Part shown: one piece after another, positions 16,288 through 23,345 of the stretch
Position numbering within the stretch: position 1 is the first letter of the stretch
How the letters are laid out: the number at the start of each line of letters is the position of its first letter
The notes under the pieces: generated by a model
What the model was told of the DNA's origin: nothing
The model's database searches: none
The model's input: the letters and a program-made list of their open reading frames with translations, nothing else
Made by a program: the position numbers and the translations under genes
Assembly: GCF_030652775.1 (NCBI RefSeq)
Contig: NZ_JAUSPS010000086.1
Span: 1 to 48,788 of the forward strand
Source of the DNA: Acetobacterium sp.
GTDB lineage: Bacteria; Bacillota; Clostridia; Eubacteriales; Eubacteriaceae
Reading direction: 5' to 3'
Length of the DNA stretch: 48,788 nucleotides

Positions 16288-17137
16288 TCTTAGTAAAATA
16301 CTACAAGATGCCCAAGACAATGGTTACGGGATCGGGGCGTTTAATACTCCCAATCTGGAAAGCGTCCAGGCGGTGATTGCTGCGGCAGAAAACTTGAATC
16401 AGCCGGTGATCATTATGCATGCCCAGATTCATGAAAGCCTGATCCCCCTGGAAGTCATTGCTCCGGTGATGATCCGGTTGGCTGACCAGTCAAAAGTGGA
16501 GGTCTGCGTCCATCTGGATCATGGGGAAGACCTGGGTTATCTGCTTCACGCCATGAAAATGGGCTTCACCTCGGTGATGTATGACGGGTCAAGACTGACC
16601 TATGAAGAAAATCTGACCAACACTCGGGAAATTGTTCGGGTGGCTCATTATCTGGGGGTATCAGTAGAAGCCGAGCTGGGTCGGGTGCTGCGGCCAGAGG
16701 GCGGGGGAACCCCAGATCCCGAGGAAGCAGCCCTGACTCCGGAAGAATGCTACACCAATCCCCAGAGCGCCCAAGCCTTTGTGGAGGCCACCGGGGTGGA
16801 TGCGCTGGCGATTGCCTTTGGCACCGCTCATGGTGTATACGAGGCTGAGCCCTGTCTGGACTTTGAGCGGATTAGTGCGATTCACGAGCTGGTGGACGTC
16901 CCGCTGGTGATGCACGGCGGATCCGGGGTCAGTACCCCTGACTTCCGGAAAGCCATCGCTGCAGGGATTTCGAAAATTAATTATTTCACTTATATGTCGC
17001 TGGCCGGTGGTCAGGCAGTTAAAGCCTATTTCGATCAGAATCCTGGCCGAGACCTGCGCTTCGATGAAATCGCTGAGATCGGCCGGGTCGCTATGCAGGC
17101 TGATGTGGAACAGGCGATTGAGGTGTTCCGGGGCTAA
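16277..17137 (+). CDS. Class II ketose-(bis)phosphate aldolase
   Basis: 286 residues, zinc-dependent. Catalytic Asp81 and zinc ligand His82 lie in HLDHG, further ligands are His185 (GTAHGVY) and His213 (MHGGSG), and the phosphate-binding GGSG and NYFTYMS regions are present. It splits a ketose phosphate to dihydroxyacetone phosphate and an aldehyde. The family includes fructose-bisphosphate, tagatose-bisphosphate and ketose-1-phosphate aldolases, and sequence does not decide between them. Its place at the end of the operon suggests it cleaves the product of the kinase/dehydrogenase steps. AAGGAGG sits six bases before the ATG at 16277, ruling out the longer in-frame start at 16205. Confidence 0.9.
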   Translation: MRVNLSKILQDAQDNGYGIGAFNTPNLESVQAVIAAAENLNQPVIIMHAQIHESLIPLEVIAPVMIRLADQSKVEVCVHLDHGEDLGYLLHAMKMGFTSVMYDGSRLTYEENLTNTREIVRVAHYLGVSVEAELGRVLRPEGGGTPDPEEAALTPEECYTNPQSAQAFVEATGVDALAIAFGTAHGVYEAEPCLDFERISAIHELVDVPLVMHGGSGVSTPDFRKAIAAGISKINYFTYMSLAGGQAVKAYFDQNPGRDLRFDEIAEIGRVAMQADVEQAIEVFRG

Positions 17138-17200
17138 AGTGCTGTAATTTCTATTATCTCATGCTTGTTCACGGAAACAATTGAATCAAACTACCATATT

Positions 17201-17263
17201 AAAAAAATCCATTTGATTTGAGTCTCACAGTTGTAACAACGATGATCTCATATCAAATGGATT
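17201..17263 (-). terminator. Terminator of the repetitive acidic protein gene
   Basis: AATCCATTTGAT (17206-17217) pairs with ATCAAATGGATT (17252-17263). On the minus strand it is followed by seven T, and it lies 70 bases beyond the stop of the minus-strand gene. On the plus strand no T-run follows, so it is a poor terminator for the aldolase operon. Confidence 0.75.
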
Positions 17264-17335
17264 GATGATTGCGGCGAATTATTTTCGATATTTCGCCTAA
17301 ACTGGATGAGTAATAACACTAAAAATAATCAGTCG

Positions 17336-17704
17336 TTATTTTTTACCATCTGAATCGGCCATAAAACTATGCATATCCGTAACATTATCTTTTGACAGAT
17401 CTTCCGCCTCGCTATAAATGGATTCATCAGTTTCTTCAAATGCTTTTTCTTTTTCACCTAATTTGGCAGCTTGTGTATAAACGCCGTCGGTTTGATCGGA
17501 TGATACCGGGGAGTATTTTATTTGCTCATCAACTTTTGGGTTTTGATCGCCTGAATCAGCCATAAAATTGTGCTGATCTTCGGTATTCTTGCTACCTAAA
17601 TCTTCAGCTTCCCCATAAATAGTGTTTTCACCACCCTGAAGAGCTTTATCTTTTTTACCAAAATCTTCGGCATCACCATAAATGCCCTTATCTTTATTTT
17701 CCAT
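17336..17704 (-). CDS. Repetitive acidic hydrophilic protein of unknown function
   Basis: 122 residues, very hydrophilic, no signal peptide, no Cys, and a single Pro-containing linker. It is an internal duplication: residues about 7-55 (IYGDAEDFGKKDKALQ ... IYGEAEDLGSKN ... FMADSGD) repeat at about 73-120 (VYTQAAKLGEKEKAFE ... IYSEAEDLSKDN ... FMADSDG). Each half itself carries two IY-x2-AEDL-like units. AAGGAGG precedes the ATG and a terminator follows, so it is a genuine single-gene transcript. I do not recognise the family. It may be a disordered stress or protectant protein, but that is only inferred from composition. Confidence 0.8.
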   Translation of the reverse strand: MENKDKGIYGDAEDFGKKDKALQGGENTIYGEAEDLGSKNTEDQHNFMADSGDQNPKVDEQIKYSPVSSDQTDGVYTQAAKLGEKEKAFEETDESIYSEAEDLSKDNVTDMHSFMADSDGKK

Positions 17705-17732
17705 GTTTCTACCTCCTTAATAATTTTATTTT

Positions 17733-17763
17733 GATTAAAACGAATGATGCGTTCGTTTTAATC
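17733..17763. promoter_or_regulatory. 12-base perfect inverted repeat upstream of the acidic protein gene
   Basis: GATTAAAACGAA and TTCGTTTTAATC are separated by seven bases and lie 29 bases before the minus-strand start codon. It is either a dimer-binding operator or a leader hairpin in the transcript. A TATAAT on the minus strand near 17803-17808 could be the promoter. Confidence 0.5.
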
Positions 17764-17987
17764 GGTTAGCTACTGAATCGGATCAGTTAATATTTATGAA
17801 TATGATTATAGGTTACTTCTTAAACCGATTTTTATCATCGTTTAATTATTACCCCGCAAAAAAGGATTTAAACATGATTCATGAAGATATAAGAAAAAAA
17901 TAATGGTAAATCTGAAATAAATTTTTCTGATTGGTCAGGAGCAGTTAAAGCGTCAGGAAAAAATATTGAGATGATCGCCTCAGAAAG

Positions 17988-18019
17988 CTGCCTTAATTAT
18001 TTGACAAGGCAGTTTTTTT
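17988..18019 (+). terminator. Orphan intrinsic terminator
   Basis: CTGCCTT pairs with AAGGCAG around an eleven-base loop, followed by seven T. No plus-strand gene ends nearby, so it probably belongs to a lost gene or an unannotated small RNA. The surrounding 17764-18173 region shows nothing else I can identify. Confidence 0.65.
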
Positions 18020-18173
18020 CTAGTACTGTGTAAATTATAATAGTCATATTATGGGTCGATGAAACTGCCTTGGCCTGGACAGTGCTCTTCAATTTTCTGC
18101 AGCCAATTGTGGGAAACGCTTTTATCCATGAATTTTTGCCGAGTGAGCCCCAGAAAATCTCGGTCAATATTAA

Positions 18174-18308
18174 ATATTATTCAGTATAAATGAGATTTTG
18201 ATCCACACTGGTTATCAAAATCTAAACAATTTTTATAAGTATTTTAAGGAATTTACAGGTGAAACCCCTGCTGCATATGTGCAGAATTTAATAAATAAGC
18301 GAGGTTGA
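18174..18308 (+). pseudogene. C-terminal remnant of an AraC-family regulator
   Basis: A 44-codon frame without a usable start ends two bases before dsdA (TGA-A-ATG). It encodes the end of a second AraC helix-turn-helix: EILIHTGYQNLNNFYKYF then KEFTGETPAAYVQNL, matching the usual G-Y-x-N-x-x-x-F-x-x-x-FK-x-x-x-G-x-TP-x-x-Y pattern. Upstream in-frame stops remove the rest. It is probably the tail of a former regulator of D-serine metabolism that was in the same operon as dsdA. Confidence 0.7.
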
Positions 18309-18309
18309 A

Positions 18310-19647
18310 ATGACCAATAAACATAATATTGAAGCGGCAGTGGCGCAGACACCCATCATCGAGCGGGTGAAAAAAGAAGAAGAACTGGTTTGGATTAATC
18401 CGCAGTATCAGCAAGTAAAGGATCCGCCCGTTGAAGCGGAATTAACGATGGCCGATATTGATGAAGCTGAATCCCGGTTATTGCGTTTTGCCCCATTGAT
18501 TTTAAAAGCCTTTCCGGAAACAGTCAGTCGTAACGGGTTAATTGAATCGGAGTTGCGACGCATCCCGGCCATGAAAAAACGGATTAATGAAAAGTATCAG
18601 GCAAAACTAGCGGGTGAATTGCTGTTGAAAATGGACAGTCACCTGGCGATTGCCGGGTCGGTAAAGGCGCGCGGAGGCATTTACGAGGTTCTTAAGTATA
18701 CTGAAGACCTGGCGATTGCCAATGGCAGGCTGACTATAGGTGACAACTATGACAAGCTGCTTTCAGAACAGAACCGCCAATTTTTCAGTCAGTATACCAT
18801 TCAGGTGGGTTCCACCGGAAATCTGGGGATGAGTATTGGCATTATTGCTGCTGCACTCGGATATGAAGCCATTGTCCATATGTCGGCCGACGCCAAACAG
18901 TGGAAAAAAGACCTGTTATGCGATCGAGGTGTGACTGTAATGGAATACGATTCGGACTATGGCAAGGCCGTTGAGGCCGGGCGTCAATTATCTGAGCAGA
19001 ACCCCAAAAGCTATTTTGTTGATGATGAAAATTCTCGAAATCTCTTTCTTGGCTATGCAGTAGCCGCCAAACGGTTGCAAGCACAGCTTATCGAACAAAA
19101 TGTAACCGTAAATGCAGAGCATCCCCTGTTTGTCTACATTCCTTGTGGGGTAGGCGGTGCCCCAGGGGGCGTTGGTTTTGGTTTAAAACAAGTCTTTGGA
19201 GAACATGTACATCTGTTTTTTGCCGAACCAACCCAAGCGCCTTGCATGCTGGTGGGGATGTCTACCAGGCTGCACAATGACATTTCGGTGGTGGATATTG
19301 GCCTCACTGGACTGACGCATGCTGATGGACTGGCAGTGAACCGGCCATCCGGATTTGTCGGAGGTGTTATGGAAACTTTGCTTAGCGGCATTTTCACCGT
19401 TTTAGATAAGAACCTCTACCACTACATGCGTGACATGCTAGAAACTGAAGCAATCTTTCTGGAGCCCAGTGCCTGTGCTGCATTCACAGGTGTGATCAAC
19501 CTCGGTCACTATGAGGCGACCCGACACTATCTCAGTGTCCAGGGATTGGCGGATAAGATGGCGTTTGCCAACCATGTTGTTTGGGCAACGGGTGGCAGTC
19601 TGGTTCCTGAAGTTACTCGAAACGAGTACATCAAGACCTTTCTGTAA
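18310..19647 (+). CDS. dsdA: D-serine ammonia-lyase
   Basis: 445 residues, normal for DsdA. A PLP-dependent enzyme that converts D-serine to pyruvate and ammonia in the cytoplasm, detoxifying D-serine and yielding carbon and nitrogen. The PLP lysine is Lys119 in GSVKARGG, the phosphate-binding loop is GSTGNLGMSIG, and SADAKQWKK, DDENSRNLFLGY and CGVGGAPGGVGFG are family signatures. The start codon overlaps the end of an AraC remnant, and CGAGGT upstream serves as a weak ribosome binding site. No transporter lies next to it. Confidence 0.95.
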   Translation: MTNKHNIEAAVAQTPIIERVKKEEELVWINPQYQQVKDPPVEAELTMADIDEAESRLLRFAPLILKAFPETVSRNGLIESELRRIPAMKKRINEKYQAKLAGELLLKMDSHLAIAGSVKARGGIYEVLKYTEDLAIANGRLTIGDNYDKLLSEQNRQFFSQYTIQVGSTGNLGMSIGIIAAALGYEAIVHMSADAKQWKKDLLCDRGVTVMEYDSDYGKAVEAGRQLSEQNPKSYFVDDENSRNLFLGYAVAAKRLQAQLIEQNVTVNAEHPLFVYIPCGVGGAPGGVGFGLKQVFGEHVHLFFAEPTQAPCMLVGMSTRLHNDISVVDIGLTGLTHADGLAVNRPSGFVGGVMETLLSGIFTVLDKNLYHYMRDMLETEAIFLEPSACAAFTGVINLGHYEATRHYLSVQGLADKMAFANHVVWATGGSLVPEVTRNEYIKTFL

Positions 19648-19671
19648 AGACTGTGCGATACATTTATAAAA

Positions 19672-19703
19672 GACCAACCTGAACTAAGTAGTTCAGGTTG
19701 GTC
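19672..19703. terminator. Hairpin between convergent dsdA and surface-protein genes
   Basis: GACCAACCTGAAC pairs perfectly with GTTCAGGTTGGTC around a six-base loop. On the minus strand it runs into TTTT, on the plus strand into purines. It probably serves the minus-strand surface-protein gene (stop at 19778) and may also slow transcription coming from dsdA. Confidence 0.6.
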
Positions 19704-19777
19704 AAAGAAGAAGAAAATCTATATCAGCAAAATTGCTTTTGCCAGATATCTTTATTCAGATAACATGATTAAATTAA

Positions 19778-20986
19778 TTAAATAACGGGTTCTAGTTCCG
19801 GTACAACGGGGTCCGGAGTCAGTTCAACAACCGGGGTTTCAGCAGCAGGATCGGTCGCGCCATCATCAACTGGAGTTTCGGTGACTGGATCAGTCGTGCC
19901 ATCATCAACCGGAGTTTCAGTGACCGGATCGGTCGTGCCGTCATCTACTGGCGTTTCGGTGACCGGATCAGTGGTGCTGTCATCAACCGGAGTTTCGGTG
20001 GCCGGGTCGCTGGTTTCGTCAACCGGGACATCGACATCGATGATTTCATTGTCGCTGTCATAGGTTACATCCAGATCCAGGATTTCAGCCAGTAGATCCA
20101 GGGGAATGAAGGTGCGGCCGCAGGTTACCTGGACACGATCGGTGATGTCCACCGGGGTGCCATCGATAGTTGCGGTCACGCCAGCAGCGGTGATTTCGAT
20201 CACGGCAGTGTCTTTGGTGATGGTCAGCGTTTTGGTTTCTTCATTAAAGACTACTTCGGCTTCCAGTTTTTCAGTGATGGCCTTAACTGGAACCATAATG
20301 TCGCCGCCTTTGATGTAAACCGGAGCGTCAAATTTAATCAGCTGATTGTTGATGGTAATACTGCCGGCATCTAGGGCTTTGGCATCTTCCATCATCTTTT
20401 CAATCAGAGCCGAAACACTTTCAAACTGAGCTAGTTCTTCATCGGTATACATGGTTTTCACCACCATATAGCGTTGGTTAATGATCTGTTTGATCTGTGA
20501 CTGAAGTCCGGCCAGCTCGGTTTTGAGACTGTCTAGCTCGGCTTGCAGCGCTTCTGCACCGGAAGTGTCGCCAGCCGCCAGAAGGGCTGCTATTTCGGCT
20601 TCCAGGGCGTCTTTTTCTTCAGCTAAAACGCTCTTCTGTTGGGTCAGTTCTTTTTTCTGTTCGTTCAGTTCCTGCTTGAAGACCTGTTGCGGTTTGATCG
20701 GTTTTTTTCCGGGTTTGCTTACTTCTGGGGAGGTTACTTCTTCGGTGACCCCATCTTCAACGGGTTCGGTGATTGGATCAGTAACCGTTGTGTCTGTGCT
20801 GTCAGTAATGCCGGTTTCAACCGGAACCACCACCGGTTCAGAAACCGGAGCAGGGGCGACAACAACTTCCTTTTTAGGGGATGCGTTACCGCTTGATTTG
20901 TCTGAATTCTTTGGCGCCGCCAAAGCAGTTGCTGGTGCGCAAAGCGCCAGCGCCAGGACCAAAACGAGAATTAATCTTTTTTTCAT
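19778..20986 (-). CDS. Secreted coiled-coil protein with copper-amine-oxidase-N domain
   Basis: 402 residues. Signal peptide (KKRLILVLVLALALCAPATALAAP), a Pro/Val/Thr-rich spacer, a long coiled coil (about residues 90-160: ELNEQKKELTQQKSVLAE, LQAELDSLKTELAG), then a copper amine oxidase N-terminal-like domain (VMVPVKAITEKLEAEV, TFIPLDLLAEILDL), and a repetitive acidic C-terminal stalk of about five 13-residue units (TDPVTETPVDDGT). There is no LPXTG or ChW anchor. It is likely a cell-surface or matrix protein. The start at 20986 follows AAAGGAGT. A longer in-frame reading to 21223 would translate a riboswitch and is wrong. Expression is under a cyclic-di-GMP riboswitch. Confidence 0.85.
   Translation of the reverse strand: MKKRLILVLVLALALCAPATALAAPKNSDKSSGNASPKKEVVVAPAPVSEPVVVPVETGITDSTDTTVTDPITEPVEDGVTEEVTSPEVSKPGKKPIKPQQVFKQELNEQKKELTQQKSVLAEEKDALEAEIAALLAAGDTSGAEALQAELDSLKTELAGLQSQIKQIINQRYMVVKTMYTDEELAQFESVSALIEKMMEDAKALDAGSITINNQLIKFDAPVYIKGGDIMVPVKAITEKLEAEVVFNEETKTLTITKDTAVIEITAAGVTATIDGTPVDITDRVQVTCGRTFIPLDLLAEILDLDVTYDSDNEIIDVDVPVDETSDPATETPVDDSTTDPVTETPVDDGTTDPVTETPVDDGTTDPVTETPVDDGATDPAAETPVVELTPDPVVPELEPVI
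19826..20020 (-). repeat. 39-base tandem repeat, about five units, inside the surface protein
   Basis: Units start at 19826, 19865, 19904, 19943 and 19982. The central three are nearly identical and the outer two diverged. They encode the 13-residue TDPVTETPVDDGT-type repeat. In-frame unit length means copy number can change without breaking the gene. Confidence 0.85.
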
Positions 20987-21015
20987 AAAAAGACTCCTTT
21001 CTTGCTGATCTCCAT

Positions 21016-21047
21016 AAAAAAACTGTATGCCTAAAAAGGCATACAGT
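21016..21047 (-). terminator. Riboswitch expression-platform terminator
   Basis: On the minus strand ACTGTATGCCT pairs with AGGCATACAGT around a short loop and runs into a T-tract, 30 bases before the surface-protein start codon and directly after the aptamer. This is the classic layout for transcription-terminating control. Confidence 0.85.
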
Positions 21048-21063
21048 ATCATAAACTGCGCCC

Positions 21064-21146
21064 TCTTCGGCAACCCGGCTGTCGTAGCAAAATGCCTTAG
21101 ACCCGTGGCTTTGCGTCCCTGACTTTCATCAGGTTTGCTATTATCG
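21064..21146 (-). promoter_or_regulatory. Class I cyclic-di-GMP riboswitch (GEMM-I)
   Basis: Read on the minus strand, the conserved parts appear in order: AGCAAACC, a GAAA-loop hairpin (CCTGATGAAAGTCAGG), the hallmark GACGCAAAGCC, CGGGTCTAAGG, then the second arm GCTACGACAGCCGGGTTGCC. This matches the GEMM-I consensus, including the tetraloop and the conserved A-rich internal segments. The terminator that follows suggests it switches transcription of the surface-protein gene according to cyclic-di-GMP; whether it is an on or off switch needs folding of the overlap between aptamer and terminator. Confidence 0.9.
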
Positions 21147-21163
21147 GAGATGTTATTGTTTAC

Positions 21164-21192
21164 ATTGTAAAACAGATAGCCACCGATTGCAA
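21164..21192 (-). promoter_or_regulatory. Sigma-A-type promoter of the riboswitch transcript
   Basis: On the minus strand TTGCAA and TACAAT are spaced by exactly 17 bases, placing the transcription start about ten bases before the riboswitch aptamer. Confidence 0.75.
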
Positions 21193-21438
21193 GGGAAAAT
21201 TCAAGTTTTTGAATATTCGCCAATGACGAATCTGTTTTTTTTCAATACAGTTGGCTTGCGGCTAATTCAGGTCAGGTATACTTAAAGAAAACTGAAAACA
21301 GGGGAGTCCCGCCTTAATAGCAGGTGCTTGACACCAGACTGACACAGATCCGTATTATTATGAGCTCAGAAATAAAAAAGACGCAACGAAGCGATTAACC
21401 GTTTCGCAGACGCCAAAAATCATAAGGAGATGTGTAAA

Positions 21439-21945
21439 ATGAAACGTTTATCAAAATTACTAACCGTCCTTCTGCTGGCTTTCACCTTGGTCGGTTCCGT
21501 GGGCGTTGTGATGGCGGAAGAAAATGATTTCGGTTCGGCTGGAGCGCTGGCCGATGACAACCTGACCCTGGAGGAAATGCTGACCTATGCGATTCAGGAT
21601 GAATACGCTGCCGAAGCAGAATATGCTAAAATCATTGCTACCTATGGACAGGTTCGACCGTACTCCAACATTGTCAACGCAGAAACCAAACACATTGCCG
21701 CACTGACACCGCTTTTTGAAGCCAACAGCTTTGAGACACCGGTGAATGACGCAGCCAGCCGGGTTATACTGCCAGCATCCCTGAAAGAAAGTTATGCTAT
21801 TGGTGTCCAGGCTGAGATTATGAACATTGACATGTACAACCGTTTTCTGACTCAAGAATTGCCAGACTCCGTCCGCACCGTCTTTGAATCACTAAGAAAA
21901 GCATCCGAAAGCCATCTGGTTGCCTTTCAGCGTAAAGCTAAATAA
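21439..21945 (+). CDS. Secreted DUF2202 ferritin-like protein
   Basis: 168 residues. Signal peptide (KLLTVLLLAFTLVGSVGVVMA), then a four-helix ferritin-like domain of the DUF2202 type. Carboxylate and His residues expected for a metal site are visible: IQDEYAAEAEY, NAETKHIAAL, AIGVQAEIMNIDMY and KASESHLVAF. The role is unknown; it may bind iron or manganese outside the membrane or in the wall. The ATG at 21439 has AAGGAG ten bases upstream. It is divergent from the riboswitch-controlled surface gene. The leader from about 21290 contains small hairpins but no class I cyclic-di-GMP signature. Confidence 0.85.
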   Translation: MKRLSKLLTVLLLAFTLVGSVGVVMAEENDFGSAGALADDNLTLEEMLTYAIQDEYAAEAEYAKIIATYGQVRPYSNIVNAETKHIAALTPLFEANSFETPVNDAASRVILPASLKESYAIGVQAEIMNIDMYNRFLTQELPDSVRTVFESLRKASESHLVAFQRKAK

Positions 21946-21994
21946 TCAGTCCGAATTTTCCGGTACCTTTAAAAACTGAATAAAAACCAAACCG

Positions 21995-22030
21995 AAAAAA
22001 GAGAAAGGGCACTGACCTTTCTCTTTTTTT
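21995..22030 (+). terminator. Terminator after the DUF2202 gene
   Basis: AAAAAAGAGAAAGG pairs with CCTTTCTCTTTTTT around a seven-base loop and ends in an extended T-run. Confidence 0.9.
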
Positions 22031-22184
22031 TGCTTTGTTTATGGGGCACCAATCCTTTTTCGAACTGGCATTTTATGTTACAATAGGCTTAATAAGGATA
22101 ATCGACAGGCATAATGAGAGACAGTGAAAGTTGTGGAACCTGACCTGAGGCTGATCGGATACAGTTATATAAAAGGAGAAAAAG

Positions 22185-23345
22185 ATGACACGATATTGTA
22201 GAAATTGCGGGAAAGCGCTGGATGGTGAGTGCAAGTTCTGCGTGCATTGCGGGGCTAAAATCATTGCAGCTGAGGATCTTGAGCAGTCGCAAAGTCCGAT
22301 TGCTCAAGATGAAAACGTTTGCTCGTTTTGCGGTAATCCACTACGGGATAACCTGAAATTTTGCACCGCCTGCGGAAACCCGGTATCATCCCGGAAAATA
22401 GACACGACTGAAAGAGCAGGTATCAACCCGGCTTTTAACCAGAAAAAAGATGCCATTTTCGGCATTATGGCGACCCTCCCGGCTGGTAATGCCACTCAGA
22501 TCATTCCTTCCGCTGCGATGGCGACCGACTGGTCTGGGGAGATGGTGCTTCAGTCTGGAATGGATCTCTTTGGCAATGCCCGGATCCTTGCCGCAGTGCC
22601 CGGGATGACCCAGACCTTGAAGGGTGGCATCAAAGGTTTGGGCAGCGGCCTCAAAGAGACAATCACCCATCCGATAAAGCTGGTGCCGGCATTGGTGCTG
22701 GCCATGTTCTGGTTGCTGCAGCTATTGCTCCCCAGTTTGGGGGTGTCTATTCCCTTCGGTGGATTTTGGGGCTGGCTGACCTTCGCTCGGGGCGGCCTCA
22801 CCGGCGGAGTCGCCGGGATGATCGGTGGGATGCTGGGCAAAGGGGTGTTTGCCGGGATGGTGACGGCGCTGTTGCTGCCGCTATTCTCCGGTAAAAATCC
22901 GATCAGCAGCGGCAGAACAGGAATCCGGCGATGGATTGATGCGCTGCGGCCCAAAGACCTGGCTGGGGTGTCGCTGCTGCTGTTGGGGTGGGGCATGGGT
23001 CTGATCGCCAATCGTTTTCTGACCGGCACCAATTCGCTGCAAAACAGCATGCTGGGGATTGTCATGACCCTGTCGTTGCTGCGGATTATCGGCAGTCAAA
23101 GTGGCTTTGTTACGAACCTGGCCACCGCTCTGGTCAAGCAGACGCTGGGCAATCGTCTTAGTGAAGGACTGCTTCCGGCGGCCAACCGGTTAATCGCCGG
23201 CATGGCCGCCGGTACAGCGCTGGGGGTGCTGCTTTCACCCCTGCCGATTACCTGGCTCGATTACGCCCTGGGCGGCCTGCTGGCCCTGATTGGGCTGGTG
23301 TTGCTGATTCTTGAATCCCAGCAAAAGGAGGGCCAGCGGTCATGA
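22185..23345 (+). CDS. Double zinc-ribbon, glycine-rich membrane protein
   Basis: 386 residues. Two N-terminal zinc ribbons (CRNCGK...CKFCVHCG and CSFCGN...LKFCTACGN) lie in the cytoplasm. The second half is membrane-embedded: LVPALVLAMFWLLQLLLP, a glycine-rich segment (GGLTGGVAGMIGGMLGKG), AGMVTALLLPLF, LAGVSLLLLGWGMGLIA, LAGMAAGTALGVLL-like and a final GLLALIGLVLLIL helix. The glycine-zipper pattern suggests tight helix packing or oligomerisation. It overlaps the next gene by four bases (ATGA), so the two products are made together and probably interact. I do not recognise a characterised family. AAAAGGAG precedes the start. Confidence 0.75.
   Translation: MTRYCRNCGKALDGECKFCVHCGAKIIAAEDLEQSQSPIAQDENVCSFCGNPLRDNLKFCTACGNPVSSRKIDTTERAGINPAFNQKKDAIFGIMATLPAGNATQIIPSAAMATDWSGEMVLQSGMDLFGNARILAAVPGMTQTLKGGIKGLGSGLKETITHPIKLVPALVLAMFWLLQLLLPSLGVSIPFGGFWGWLTFARGGLTGGVAGMIGGMLGKGVFAGMVTALLLPLFSGKNPISSGRTGIRRWIDALRPKDLAGVSLLLLGWGMGLIANRFLTGTNSLQNSMLGIVMTLSLLRIIGSQSGFVTNLATALVKQTLGNRLSEGLLPAANRLIAGMAAGTALGVLLSPLPITWLDYALGGLLALIGLVLLILESQQKEGQRS

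Noticed and set aside
18028..18185. Start-less frame with hydrophobic translation before the AraC remnant
   Set aside because: It reads as plausible protein (LAWTVLFNFLQPIVGNAF) but I could match no family and it has no start signal, so it is not reported as a feature.
19826..20020. Regular 39-base repeats resembling a CRISPR array
   Set aside because: Units are contiguous with no unique spacers and encode an in-frame protein repeat.
20987..21223. N-terminal extension of the surface protein to 481 codons
   Set aside because: It would translate the riboswitch and its terminator and bypass a clear signal peptide with AAAGGAGT before it.
21290..21430. Second riboswitch in the leader of the DUF2202 gene
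   Set aside because: Small hairpins exist, but the GEMM-I core GACGCAAAGCC is not present and no other class is recognisable.
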